Counted from the stretch's first letter, positions 1 through 6,769 are shown. The stretch is 7,335 bases of DNA from Bacillota bacterium (GCA_009177215.1 WFLY01000269.1:741-8075), one strand, 5' to 3'. Numbers and translations are program-made. Notes: generated from the sequence alone by a model not told the origin.

Positions 1-769
1 AAATATCAAACAGCCCCTGCATACTTTCACTTAAGTCCAAAATAACAAATTCATATTCCCCCAGTTCTTCGATTTTTTGCAATAATTGCAGCCACTCCGT
101 TCCCGTCACAGCCAAAAGATTCTGCCCTGCCCTCATAGGCGGAACATAGTCAAGCCTTCCCTTATGCATTAATATGGTCTGCATACGAAGTCTGAATTTA
201 TCCTGCTGTGCCGTAAGAAAGTACAGCAAGTCCGCCATATCCCTTGTCTGCATATCCGGCAGTAATTCGGTAATTCCCGCATAATGTTCAAAATTCAAAT
301 ATAACGTGCGATGCTCCTCCGCCAAAAGCTGCGCCATAGTAAGGGCATAAGAAGTTTGCAAACACCGCCTCACGGGAGAATAAATTCCGATAAATTGAGC
401 GCTGTTGCTTTTCATAAGTCTCGGAAGCTGCTTTGCGGCAATCTCCATATACACCTCAAGCAGCTCTCTCAATACATTTTCCGCCTGTTGATATTTGTTG
501 ATGTTACATATCTTATCCCACTTGATCACTCCGCTTTCATTCAGCACCACAATACGCTGAGGCTGCAGCTTTTTCAGTTCCTCCGAATAGACGGACTCCG
601 CTACCACCAACATACTTATCTTTTCTCTCGCTTCCTCTTTAAGCAGGTTCTCCACACTGGTATAAGTATGAATTTGCCATGGGATATTTTTATGTTCTTT
701 CAAAAACTCTGTCATAAGCTGCGCATACTCATCTTCAGAATCATATAAGACAAAAATAGAATCATCCAT
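1..769 (-). CDS. tadZ: TadZ/CpaE-like pilus assembly protein, 3' end cut by window edge
   Basis: An open frame of 256 codons runs from an ATG at 769 to the left edge without a stop, so the C-terminus is missing. Residues 4-80 look like a degenerate response-receiver domain, with hydrophobic strands at FVLYDS and MLVVAES. Residues 126-256 look like a ParA/MinD-type ATPase fold. Its P-loop position reads GIYSPVRRCLQTS (128-140), with Gln138 where the catalytic lysine is expected, and the Walker-B-like strand is FVILDLSES (241-249). TadZ proteins act at the membrane to localise Tad pilus assembly, and the family (including Eubacterium rectale TadZ) is known for an atypical Walker A. The start lies 5 bases after the stop of the prepilin peptidase gene. 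A GGGGAGGG stretch at 784-791 is the only ribosome binding site, at a rather long spacing of 14 bases. The context and the two-domain layout support TadZ; a divergent MinD-like protein is the alternative. Confidence 0.8.
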   Translation of the reverse strand, partial: MDDSIFVLYDSEDEYAQLMTEFLKEHKNIPWQIHTYTSVENLLKEEAREKISMLVVAESVYSEELKKLQPQRIVVLNESGVIKWDKICNINKYQQAENVLRELLEVYMEIAAKQLPRLMKSNSAQFIGIYSPVRRCLQTSYALTMAQLLAEEHRTLYLNFEHYAGITELLPDMQTRDMADLLYFLTAQQDKFRLRMQTILMHKGRLDYVPPMRAGQNLLAVTGTEWLQLLQKIEELGEYEFVILDLSESMQGLFDI

Positions 770-774
770 TGCGC

Positions 775-1278
775 TTAATAAATCCCTCCCCAATACATTA
801 GTACACTGCATAAGATAGGGCCCGACAGGCAAATGCCTGACCTCCTCTTCTCGGCGCCATCCTCTATATACAGCTTCCAATGCCCACTCCTTAATACATC
901 AAGCGCATATCCGCCAAAGTAAGAAATACGCTCTTTGAAATCATGCTCCTTCAATAGGTGAATAAATGAAATAATTGCTGCGATTAGCAAAGAAAAAAAT
1001 AGAAATAGTAAGATTTTATCAGTAGGAAAATACCCTGCGCAGAAACCCAAAAGCTTTACATCACCGGCTCCCAAGCATCCAATCTTAAAAAACGGATATA
1101 GGACCAGCACTACAAGCAGCGTTGAAATTAAAAAGCCTGTCAGTGCCAAGACTCCCCCATCCATAAAGCTCTCGGCAATCCCTATGGCAAGCAACAACGC
1201 TGCCAACCAATTAGGAATCCTGCCACTTCTATAATCATAGTAGCATGCCGTCACAAGAAAAGCGCATAATATCGCCAC
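775..1278 (-). CDS. A24-family prepilin peptidase (TadV/CpaA type)
   Basis: This is a 167-residue polytopic membrane aspartyl protease that would cleave the leader of Flp-type prepilins in a Tad pilus system. The two catalytic aspartates of the A24 family are visible: Asp15 in YYDYRSGRIPN and Asp73 in the GxGD motif GAGDVKLL. Hydrophobic segments lie at about 1-12, 25-36, 44-63, 88-105 and 150-163. The length fits TadV/CpaA enzymes, which lack the N-methylation domain of larger PilD proteins. The start codon is GTG (1278-1276), placed 8 bases after AAAGGAG (1287-1293). An ATG at 1286 abuts the Shine-Dalgarno and is out of frame. It is the first gene after a strong sigma-A promoter and is followed directly by the TadZ-like gene, so the two probably form the head of a tad operon that continues to the left. 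Confidence 0.9.
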   Translation of the reverse strand: MAILCAFLVTACYYDYRSGRIPNWLAALLLAIGIAESFMDGGVLALTGFLISTLLVVLVLYPFFKIGCLGAGDVKLLGFCAGYFPTDKILLFLFFSLLIAAIISFIHLLKEHDFKERISYFGGYALDVLRSGHWKLYIEDGAEKRRSGICLSGPILCSVLMYWGGIY

Positions 1279-1381
1279 TTCACCATCTCCTTTGTCCTTA
1301 AAATAGAATCCTGCGTGAAAATTGATACGAAATGTATCCTTAAAGAAAGTTAAAATGAATCGTTTCGGATTGTGTAGTCAT

Positions 1382-1410
1382 ATTATATTCGCAAAACTTT
1401 TCCTTTTCAA
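1382..1410 (-). promoter_or_regulatory. Near-consensus sigma-A promoter of the tad operon
   Basis: Read on the minus strand, TTGAAA (1410-1405) and TATAAT (1387-1382) are separated by exactly 17 bases. The -10 box is perfect and the -35 box has 5 of 6 consensus bases. The predicted transcription start near 1375 leaves a leader of about 97 bases before the GTG start at 1278. The leader contains a small perfect hairpin, GATAC-N5-GTATC (1324-1338), of unknown meaning. The promoter lies just beyond the terminator of the bofA gene, so the tad operon should be transcribed independently of bofA. Confidence 0.85.
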
Positions 1411-1422
1411 GTATTAAATTTT

Positions 1423-1447
1423 AAAAAAACGAATTTTGGCAAAATTC
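1423..1447 (-). terminator. Intrinsic terminator of the BofA-family gene
   Basis: On the minus strand a perfect 7-bp inverted repeat, GAATTTT-GCC-AAAATTC (1447-1431), is followed by G and a run of seven T (1429-1423). The stem is A+T-rich and therefore weak, but the T run is strong. The last base of the bofA stop codon TAG is the first base of the stem, so termination occurs right at the end of the gene and about 13 bases before the -35 box of the tad promoter. Confidence 0.75.
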
Positions 1448-1719
1448 TACAAAAAGTAATAAATCCCCAGTCCATAAAGTACCATAAGCCCCGGAATTCC
1501 TAGAATTCCGCTTGTCAAAACCGTCACGGCATTAATACCTATCCCCAATGAAATTCCCTGCGTGGCCAATGCCCCGTTAATAAAATAGATTGCCACTGTT
1601 CCTAAAATACAGCGCATAACCAAATTTAACAGCCATTCAAGCCTCTTCCTCATAGCGCCGATTAAAAGTACAACCACACATACCACAACAATAGAAATGA
1701 TTCCTATTTGATTTCCCAA
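1447..1719 (-). CDS. bofA: Pro-sigma-K processing inhibitor BofA family protein
   Basis: This is a 90-residue, strongly hydrophobic membrane protein. Hydrophobic segments lie at about 5-22, 33-50 and 56-90, with a basic loop MRKR at 23-26. The C-terminal signature N63-x2-T66 ... GILGIPG (71-77) ... LYGLG matches the BofA family, whose Bacillus member holds the SpoIVFB protease inactive until late sporulation. The start is TTG at 1719-1717, 6 bases after GAGGTGA (1726-1732). An in-frame TGA lies inside that Shine-Dalgarno and no in-frame ATG is available near it, which excludes a longer form. The gene is monocistronic, with its own terminator, and is divergent from a DUF2508 gene. In organisms that are not known to sporulate the family role is unclear, so the function is inferred from family membership only. 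Confidence 0.8.
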   Translation of the reverse strand: MGNQIGIISIVVVCVVVLLIGAMRKRLEWLLNLVMRCILGTVAIYFINGALATQGISLGIGINAVTVLTSGILGIPGLMVLYGLGIYYFL

Positions 1720-1861
1720 AACAAGTCACCTCGTTTTACTTTTGTACACTCTATGTCCTTTATTTTTAAATTATTCTGCTTTCTTTTGGATAAATTGGTA
1801 TATTTTTCTTATCAACCGCCTATACTTTTATCAATAAATCCTAATGCAAGGAGACGCCGAT
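1720..1861. promoter_or_regulatory. Divergent intergenic region between the BofA-family and DUF2508 genes
   Basis: This A+T-rich stretch of 142 bases must hold both promoters. On the plus strand, TATACT (1821-1826) is a plausible -10 box for the DUF2508 gene, but no good -35 box sits at the right distance. On the minus strand, TTGATA (1815-1810) with TATCCA (1792-1787) at 17 bases is a weak sigma-A-like pair for bofA. A second TTGATA lies at 1834-1829, 19 bases from the first. None of these assignments is firm. The ribosome binding sites at the two ends (1726-1732 minus, 1848-1853 plus) are clear. Confidence 0.35.
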
Positions 1862-2158
1862 ATGAAAATATTTTTCAGACAAACCTACGAGAATAAACAA
1901 CCGATTGAAACTGAAATTACCACTCTGAGCTTAAAGGAATCCATCGAAAAAACCCGCCAAGCTTTAGAAGTTGCTTATGCGGGCTTTGACAATGCTGTGG
2001 AATTCGATCTGATTGACAGCTATATTTATGAAATTAATTCTTTGCAGAAACGCTACAAGCATTTAACCGATTTGGCAAGTCTGGAGTCCGAAACAGAGCC
2101 TAAAAGCTTATACCAGCATTCCCCGATTCATGCCTTGGTCAGTCATGTTCTCGGTTAA
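1862..2158 (+). CDS. DUF2508 family protein, YaaL-like
   Basis: This is a small soluble protein of 98 residues from the ATG at 1862. AAGGAG (1848-1853) sits 8 bases before that ATG. An earlier in-frame ATG at 1844 lies upstream of this ribosome binding site and is not the start. The N-terminus MKIFFRQ, and a predicted pair of helices over about residues 22-72 with the pattern L-ES-x-K/T-R...D-x-Y-IYEIN-x-L-x-K-RY-x-L, resemble Bacillus YaaL (DUF2508), a protein of unknown function encoded between recR and bofA. Its adjacency to a BofA-family gene supports the call. It is the only plus-strand gene in the window. Its last 17 codons (51 bp with the stop) overlap the end of fliS in antisense, and they lie beyond the recognisable domain. 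Confidence 0.75.
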   Translation: MKIFFRQTYENKQPIETEITTLSLKESIEKTRQALEVAYAGFDNAVEFDLIDSYIYEINSLQKRYKHLTDLASLESETEPKSLYQHSPIHALVSHVLG

Positions 2159-2584
2159 GGTATTTCTGCCATAGGTTAAGCCTGCGTAAACTGATTGGGA
2201 ATTATTCATCACAGGACCTGCCTGATTTAAATCCGCAATCTGCATATAGGCATCGTGCAAAGGCTTTATCACACACACTACTTCTTCTATTGCCCCTGCC
2301 TGCTTATGCAGCTCGGCAGAAGCCAATTTTCTGATACAGTACAGATAAAGCTGTAGCAGGCTTGGGGCAGGCTCGTACTCTAAATTTAAAGATTGCAACA
2401 GCTCGTTAATGCAGCCTCTTGATTTACGCGCTGCTTCCGTAAAAGCTGCCTTATCCTGTAACTCCAAGGCATTTTTCGCCTCGTCTAAATAACAGAGAAG
2501 CATTTCATACAAAATTACAACCATTTGTGTTGAATTCGCCTGAGTGATGCGCAGAGTAAACTGCTGCTTACATTCCTTCGTCAT
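2108..2584 (-). CDS. fliS: Flagellar export chaperone FliS
   Basis: FliS binds the C-terminal disordered segment of newly made flagellin and delivers it, unpolymerised, to the flagellar type III export gate. The FliS pattern is visible in the 158-residue product: VVILYEMLLCYLDEAKNALE (22-41), then the helix around CINELLQSLNLE (58-69), then LLQLYLYCIRKLASAE (76-91) and IEEVVCVIKPLHDAY (99-113). The family core is about 120-130 residues. The remaining tail, with AGLTYGRNTL (134-143) and a Met/Asn-rich end, is an extension. AAAGGGA (2596-2602) lies 11 bases before the ATG. The gene starts 18 bases after the flagellin stop, so chaperone and client are co-transcribed. Its 3' end overlaps the convergent DUF2508 gene, and no obvious terminator follows. 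Confidence 0.9.
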   Translation of the reverse strand: MTKECKQQFTLRITQANSTQMVVILYEMLLCYLDEAKNALELQDKAAFTEAARKSRGCINELLQSLNLEYEPAPSLLQLYLYCIRKLASAELHKQAGAIEEVVCVIKPLHDAYMQIADLNQAGPVMNNSQSVYAGLTYGRNTLTENMTDQGMNRGMLV

Positions 2585-2602
2585 AGCATTCTATATCCCT
2601 TT

Positions 2603-3733
2603 CTACTGTAACAACTGCAATACCTGAGAAGGTCTTTCATTTGCCTGAGCAAGCATTGATGTTCCCGCCTGAGTCAGCACCTGATAGGTGGTATACTGAG
2701 TCATTTCTTCCGCCATATCCACATCCATCAATCGGGAATAAGCTGCAGTCATATTTTCATGGGTTATATTCAGGCTGTTTACGGTAGATTCCAGACGATT
2801 CTGACAAGCGCCCAGACGTCCTCTCACTTTTGAAATATATTTGATTGCTCCGTCAATACGGTCAATACCGTCCAGCGCTCCATCCTGTGTACTTACATCC
2901 AATCTGTCAATTCCCATATTCTGCAAGGAAATAAAAGGAATATCAATAGCCAGAACCTGACCTTCATTTGCGCCAACCTGTAAACGCATAGGGCCAATGC
3001 CCGTGGCATCAATGGTAAGAGGCTGCGCTGCAGACACCGCATCATTTAAATCCATTGCGGATACATCAAGCATCATTTCAAAGCCGCTGCTGTTTTTAAG
3101 TGTCAAAAGATTATCCTTAATGCTTGCAGTGATATTTTCTTTGTCAGGGAATTCGTCTCCCAACTCAATATTTCCGTTCAAAATATAATCACCGGTTCCG
3201 TCGGCATTTTCCTTCGCCAAAGGCAGCTCCTTAATGGTATAGGTCTTCGCCGGAACCTCCTCGGAATAGGAATTCACCTTGATGTCCGTCCGGTTGCAAT
3301 ATCCCTTATAAGCGAATTCACCGTCCAAAAGCTTCTGTCCATTGAACTCCGTAGTCTCGGAAATACGTGTAATCTCTTCTTTAAGCTGTGCTATTTCCTC
3401 CTGAATAGTCTGTCTATCCTGCTCAGTCATAATACCATTTGCCGATTTAATCGCCAGCTCGTTCATACGCTGCAGCATATCACTGACCTCGCTGAGAGCT
3501 CCGTCCGCAATTTCAATAACCGATATACCGTCACTGGCATTCTGACCGGCAATGGAAACTCCCTCGACCTGCGCATTCATCCTTTTTGCCATGGCAAGCC
3601 CAGCAGGATTATCCTTTGCGTGGTTGATTTTCAAACCGGAGGAAAGTCTCTCCAGAGACTGAGCCAAAAGGTTGTCGTTATTTGCTAATGCATTGTTTGA
3701 AAGCATAGCGGATACATTGTAATTAATTCTCAT
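2603..3733 (-). CDS. Flagellin
   Basis: This is a filament structural protein of 376 residues. The N-terminal D0/D1 region (1-145) carries MRINYNVSAML, LERLSSGLKIN and DNPAGLAMAKRMNAQ. The C-terminal D1/D0 region (about 285-376) carries GRLGA-QNRLEST, YSRLMDVDMAEEMT and the end QANERPSQVLQLLQ. A central segment of about 140 residues replaces the usual variable domain. Residues matching the TLR5-binding set of D1 are present: R89 and L93 in LQRMNELA, and E120 in LKEEITRI. Two cysteines, C146 and C310, are unusual for a flagellin. GAGG (3740-3743) lies 6 bases before the ATG and inside the last codons of the upstream gene, only 3 bases away. Expression therefore depends on that operon or on translational coupling. 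I see no good flagellar (sigma-28) promoter directly in front. Confidence 0.95.
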   Translation of the reverse strand: MRINYNVSAMLSNNALANNDNLLAQSLERLSSGLKINHAKDNPAGLAMAKRMNAQVEGVSIAGQNASDGISVIEIADGALSEVSDMLQRMNELAIKSANGIMTEQDRQTIQEEIAQLKEEITRISETTEFNGQKLLDGEFAYKGYCNRTDIKVNSYSEEVPAKTYTIKELPLAKENADGTGDYILNGNIELGDEFPDKENITASIKDNLLTLKNSSGFEMMLDVSAMDLNDAVSAAQPLTIDATGIGPMRLQVGANEGQVLAIDIPFISLQNMGIDRLDVSTQDGALDGIDRIDGAIKYISKVRGRLGACQNRLESTVNSLNITHENMTAAYSRLMDVDMAEEMTQYTTYQVLTQAGTSMLAQANERPSQVLQLLQ

Positions 3734-3736
3734 AAG

Positions 3737-6700
3737 CTACCTCATTTTCTGCTGTTGTACTGCCCGTAAAAATACCTTGGCAGCCTGATATAATTCTATA
3801 TTGCCCGGCACTCCTGCCTCTTTTGCTCCATCCGTGGACTGCAAAGCTTTAGTAAGTGCCGCTGCCTGTCCTTTACTCACAATAGGGAGCTCGCCTGCTT
3901 CATAGCCTTGTAGAGAATCCTTTCTCAAGGAATCAATAAATATATCGGCGGCTTCCTGCAGCTTTTTAACCTCAACCGGTGTATTTCCCACCAAAAATCC
4001 GCCAAGCCTTCCGTCAGAAATCTGCAAATGGGCTTCTATATGTTCATTTTCAGATAAATCTACCGCAATATCTACGTTCCCCTTATCCTCGCTGCCTTGC
4101 TTCAATGTCAAATGTACTTTGGCAAGTTCATCGCCGATATACATAGGTAAAATATATTCCTCCGATCTGGCCAGCGCTCCCACTACGGAAAGCTGTTTAT
4201 GCAAGAGCTGCATACCTCTCACGTCCATAGAAGTCTGCGCCTGCATAAGGCTCATGAATTCAATGCTCTGGGTCACCTCTTCCACAATAGTCCGGTATTC
4301 CTCCGCAAAAGATGTTCCGCCGCCTAACTTCTCCCACGCATTTGTCAATCGCTCCTCCAGTTTAGCAGCAGAATCATCGTTTTCAACGTTCATTGTATCA
4401 TCCTGTGTTCCCGCGCTATTATTTGACGTCTGCGTCATATTTTTATCCGTCCGCTGCTTCCACTCTAAAAAAGGGCTGACCGTATCCGATACCAGTGCCT
4501 GCGCTGCCAATAAATTCCCTGCATTTACAGGAAGCTCTCCTCTCTGTAAAAGTGCCAGACTCTCTTCCTCTGCCGGCACTGCCTCCCGAATCTGCTCCCA
4601 TTCCATTTGGCGGTATGAAGCCTCTGCGACCTCGCTATATGACACTTCTGTCAATATATCCTGTGCATTTGCGGCAAAAGCTCTGGCTATCTGTTCCGAA
4701 ATACTCTCTCCCTTTTTCACAAGCTCCGCAACTGCTCCAAGCTCATCTGTAACCTTTACATCCAATCCTCTATACTTGCCGCTCCTGACTGCCGACAAGA
4801 GATTAGAGAAATGAAGCTGTGCCTGAGTATTGACCAGCGCTCCGATTGCTGCGCCGTCAGATTTTTCTATCTGGCGGACAAGACGATAAATACCGATAAA
4901 GCTTTCCTTTTCCTCCTCTGTGATATCCCCTCTCTTCTCTAATCCATAAAGAAAACGACTGTAGCTTTGTGCAGTCTCTTCATAACCGGGCTGCTGTTTA
5001 TTAAAATATTGGTTCAGCTCTTCAAATGTCTTCTCCAAAGGGTTGATACCGTCGCGAATCATTTTCAGGGTAGCGGCAGGCGTCATTTTTTCAACCACGG
5101 AATGTACCTGCTTATCTGCCGTCTTCACAAGCTCTATGTTCTCGGCGCTCATCGCCATACGGTTATAACCCAAAATACGCACGGCACGACGATTTTCTTC
5201 ACTGGCTTCATACCCTAAATCCCTTAAAATATCGTCCACATTGGCAAATGCCTTTTTAATGCTGTCGCCCAAATCCCTTCTGGGTGCGGTCATCAGGGTT
5301 TCATAGCTCTCCTGCGCCTTATCAAAGCTCTGCTGCAGCTCCTTTCCTCTGGAATGGAAATCCTCCAACGCCGCAGCGTCCTCTCCACAAACGGGTATGC
5401 TTCCCAAAAGCTGTGCGGGCATTCCCGGCAATTCCGTCACCGCCCGAGTCGTGGCAGTATAATTCTCGTATCTTGCAACCGCCTGCTCATCCCCCGGGAA
5501 ATATTGCGCCGCCACAGCTGCCTCAGCTTGCTTCAATGCCTCCAACAGCTCCTCCATAGGCGCGGTGTCAATGGCAAATCCGCTTTTCAACAGCTTAACG
5601 TTCACCTCGGCAGTCATACGAAGACGGATTTCCTCAAGCTGTCTTCTCTCGGCAAGTCTGCCGCTTTGCGCCAGCCGCTCAAGCTCCTCTCCGCTGTCTC
5701 CTGTCTGCTCCCGATACAATTTATCGTAATATTCCAGAATGGCAGCCGCCTGTTCATAAATATTTTTCGCCTGTGCCAGATTGCTCTGCATAGGACTTTT
5801 TCCCTCTGCCAAGGCTGCCGCCGCCGCTTTGGAAAATGTGTCCTCCTTCACAGGAAAGCTCGCGCTTTTAAGCTCCCGCAAACGCAACAGATTATCGACC
5901 GTTAACGGCAAATCTTGTTCCAAAAGCCATTCTGCCGCCTGTCTGCTCTCTTCGTTTACAGGCATACCCGCCTGTTCAATCACTCTGTCAATCTGTGCCG
6001 AAAACCGCTCGTCAACTTTACCCTGTTTCCTCTGCTCAGCGCTAAAAGCGCCGGGCGCGCTTTGGGAATAGTAACCCTGTACATCCTCCGCATAATAGCC
6101 GGGATGACCATATTCGCCTTCTCCCGCTCCGCTGCTTTGCGCAAGATAAAAATTCCAAAGCTCCGGCTCCATCTCGTTATCTACCATATAATGATAACCG
6201 CCCTCTGTAGGTGTATCCAGCTTCACCGCCATATCCCATGCCTGCATTACCTGATTTACATTCTCTTTCGTCAGAGGAATATCTGCCTGTTGAAAGCTGT
6301 CCGCTATTGCCCCTGCAAGAGTCTCGCTCCCCACCGCGGCGCTTAACGCATCCATATCCAAATCATCCGTATAGCCCACAATATGCTGTCCGCTGCGAGC
6401 CAGCTCTGCCTTTATTTTATCCACAATGGTTACGGTCATCTCCGGTTCCATATCGGAAAAACGAAAGCCTTCCTCTTCTAACTTGGCATAATCCTCCTGT
6501 GACATGGTATGGGACATTAACGTCATATAATCCTGTGCCGCTGCCACGTCCGCATTTTCAGCCTTCTGCTGCAGCTCCGCCAAAGTAGTGCCCTTGTCCC
6601 GCCTTGACTTTTCACCCATAGTATGGCTCCTGTCGGCTGCCGATGTGGGGCTGAATTCACAGGCACTCACACTTTTCTTACTGTATGAGGTTTGCTCCTT

Positions 6701-6769
6701 CCTGTACTGCCTGCCGGCTTCCATGACTTCTGCTTTATTTTCCGTAGTATTCTGAAAAGTAATTCTCAC
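3737..6769 (-). CDS. Large flagellar-operon protein, DUF6240-like, with FliK-like C-terminus
   Basis: This is a soluble, acidic, helix-rich protein of 1010 residues from GTG at 6769. An ATG two codons upstream (6775) directly abuts the Shine-Dalgarno AAGAGGGA (6776-6783), whereas GTG is 7 bases from it. Numbering here is from the ATG. Residues 1-65 look disordered. At least four degenerate helical repeats follow, each ending in a signature such as IPLTKEN (166-172), LPLTVDN (289-295), MAMSAEN (540-546) or LPVNAGN (748-754). A low-complexity linker rich in Asn, Thr and Asp (776-803) precedes a segment at 826-955. That segment has LPMYIGDELAKVHLTL (876-891), VDIAVDLSEN and a helix ending FIDSL, and resembles the FliK C-terminal (Flg_hook) domain. 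No signal peptide or membrane segment is seen. From memory the whole resembles the Lachnospiraceae family DUF6240. It heads the operon with flagellin and FliS, so a role in flagellar export or length control is inferred. Confidence 0.75.
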   Translation of the reverse strand: MRITFQNTTENKAEVMEAGRQYRKEQTSYSKKSVSACEFSPTSAADRSHTMGEKSRRDKGTTLAELQQKAENADVAAAQDYMTLMSHTMSQEDYAKLEEEGFRFSDMEPEMTVTIVDKIKAELARSGQHIVGYTDDLDMDALSAAVGSETLAGAIADSFQQADIPLTKENVNQVMQAWDMAVKLDTPTEGGYHYMVDNEMEPELWNFYLAQSSGAGEGEYGHPGYYAEDVQGYYSQSAPGAFSAEQRKQGKVDERFSAQIDRVIEQAGMPVNEESRQAAEWLLEQDLPLTVDNLLRLRELKSASFPVKEDTFSKAAAAALAEGKSPMQSNLAQAKNIYEQAAAILEYYDKLYREQTGDSGEELERLAQSGRLAERRQLEEIRLRMTAEVNVKLLKSGFAIDTAPMEELLEALKQAEAAVAAQYFPGDEQAVARYENYTATTRAVTELPGMPAQLLGSIPVCGEDAAALEDFHSRGKELQQSFDKAQESYETLMTAPRRDLGDSIKKAFANVDDILRDLGYEASEENRRAVRILGYNRMAMSAENIELVKTADKQVHSVVEKMTPAATLKMIRDGINPLEKTFEELNQYFNKQQPGYEETAQSYSRFLYGLEKRGDITEEEKESFIGIYRLVRQIEKSDGAAIGALVNTQAQLHFSNLLSAVRSGKYRGLDVKVTDELGAVAELVKKGESISEQIARAFAANAQDILTEVSYSEVAEASYRQMEWEQIREAVPAEEESLALLQRGELPVNAGNLLAAQALVSDTVSPFLEWKQRTDKNMTQTSNNSAGTQDDTMNVENDDSAAKLEERLTNAWEKLGGGTSFAEEYRTIVEEVTQSIEFMSLMQAQTSMDVRGMQLLHKQLSVVGALARSEEYILPMYIGDELAKVHLTLKQGSEDKGNVDIAVDLSENEHIEAHLQISDGRLGGFLVGNTPVEVKKLQEAADIFIDSLRKDSLQGYEAGELPIVSKGQAAALTKALQSTDGAKEAGVPGNIELYQAAKVFLRAVQQQKMR

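Noticed and set aside
311..748. Plus-strand open frame of 145 codons
   Set aside because: It is fully antisense to the TadZ-like gene, whose minus-strand frame is open throughout, starts with a plausible ATG and has recognisable domain features. The plus-strand product resembles nothing.
1279..1375. Possible c-di-GMP riboswitch in the leader of the tad operon, prompted by a CACGCA hexamer near 1313
   Set aside because: The GEMM-I aptamer needs two helices with a tetraloop and its receptor. The leader around the hexamer has no such pairing and is too A+T-rich.
1844..1861. Upstream ATG at 1844 as the start of the DUF2508 gene
   Set aside because: The Shine-Dalgarno AAGGAG is at 1848-1853, downstream of this ATG and ideally spaced for the ATG at 1862.
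3790..3820. Possible sigma-28 promoter for flagellin inside the end of the large gene (GCCGGGCA at 3809-3802)
   Set aside because: Only the GCCG part matches the GCCGATAT consensus, and the best -35 candidate, CAAA, is 12 bases away and not TAAA at about 15. It is likely to be coding sequence by chance.
4119..4814. Plus-strand open frame of 231 codons, and other long plus-strand frames between 4495 and 6588
   Set aside because: All lie antisense inside the 1010-residue flagellar protein. They have Ser/Pro/Leu-rich compositions typical of shadow frames, lack ribosome binding sites, and overlap one another.
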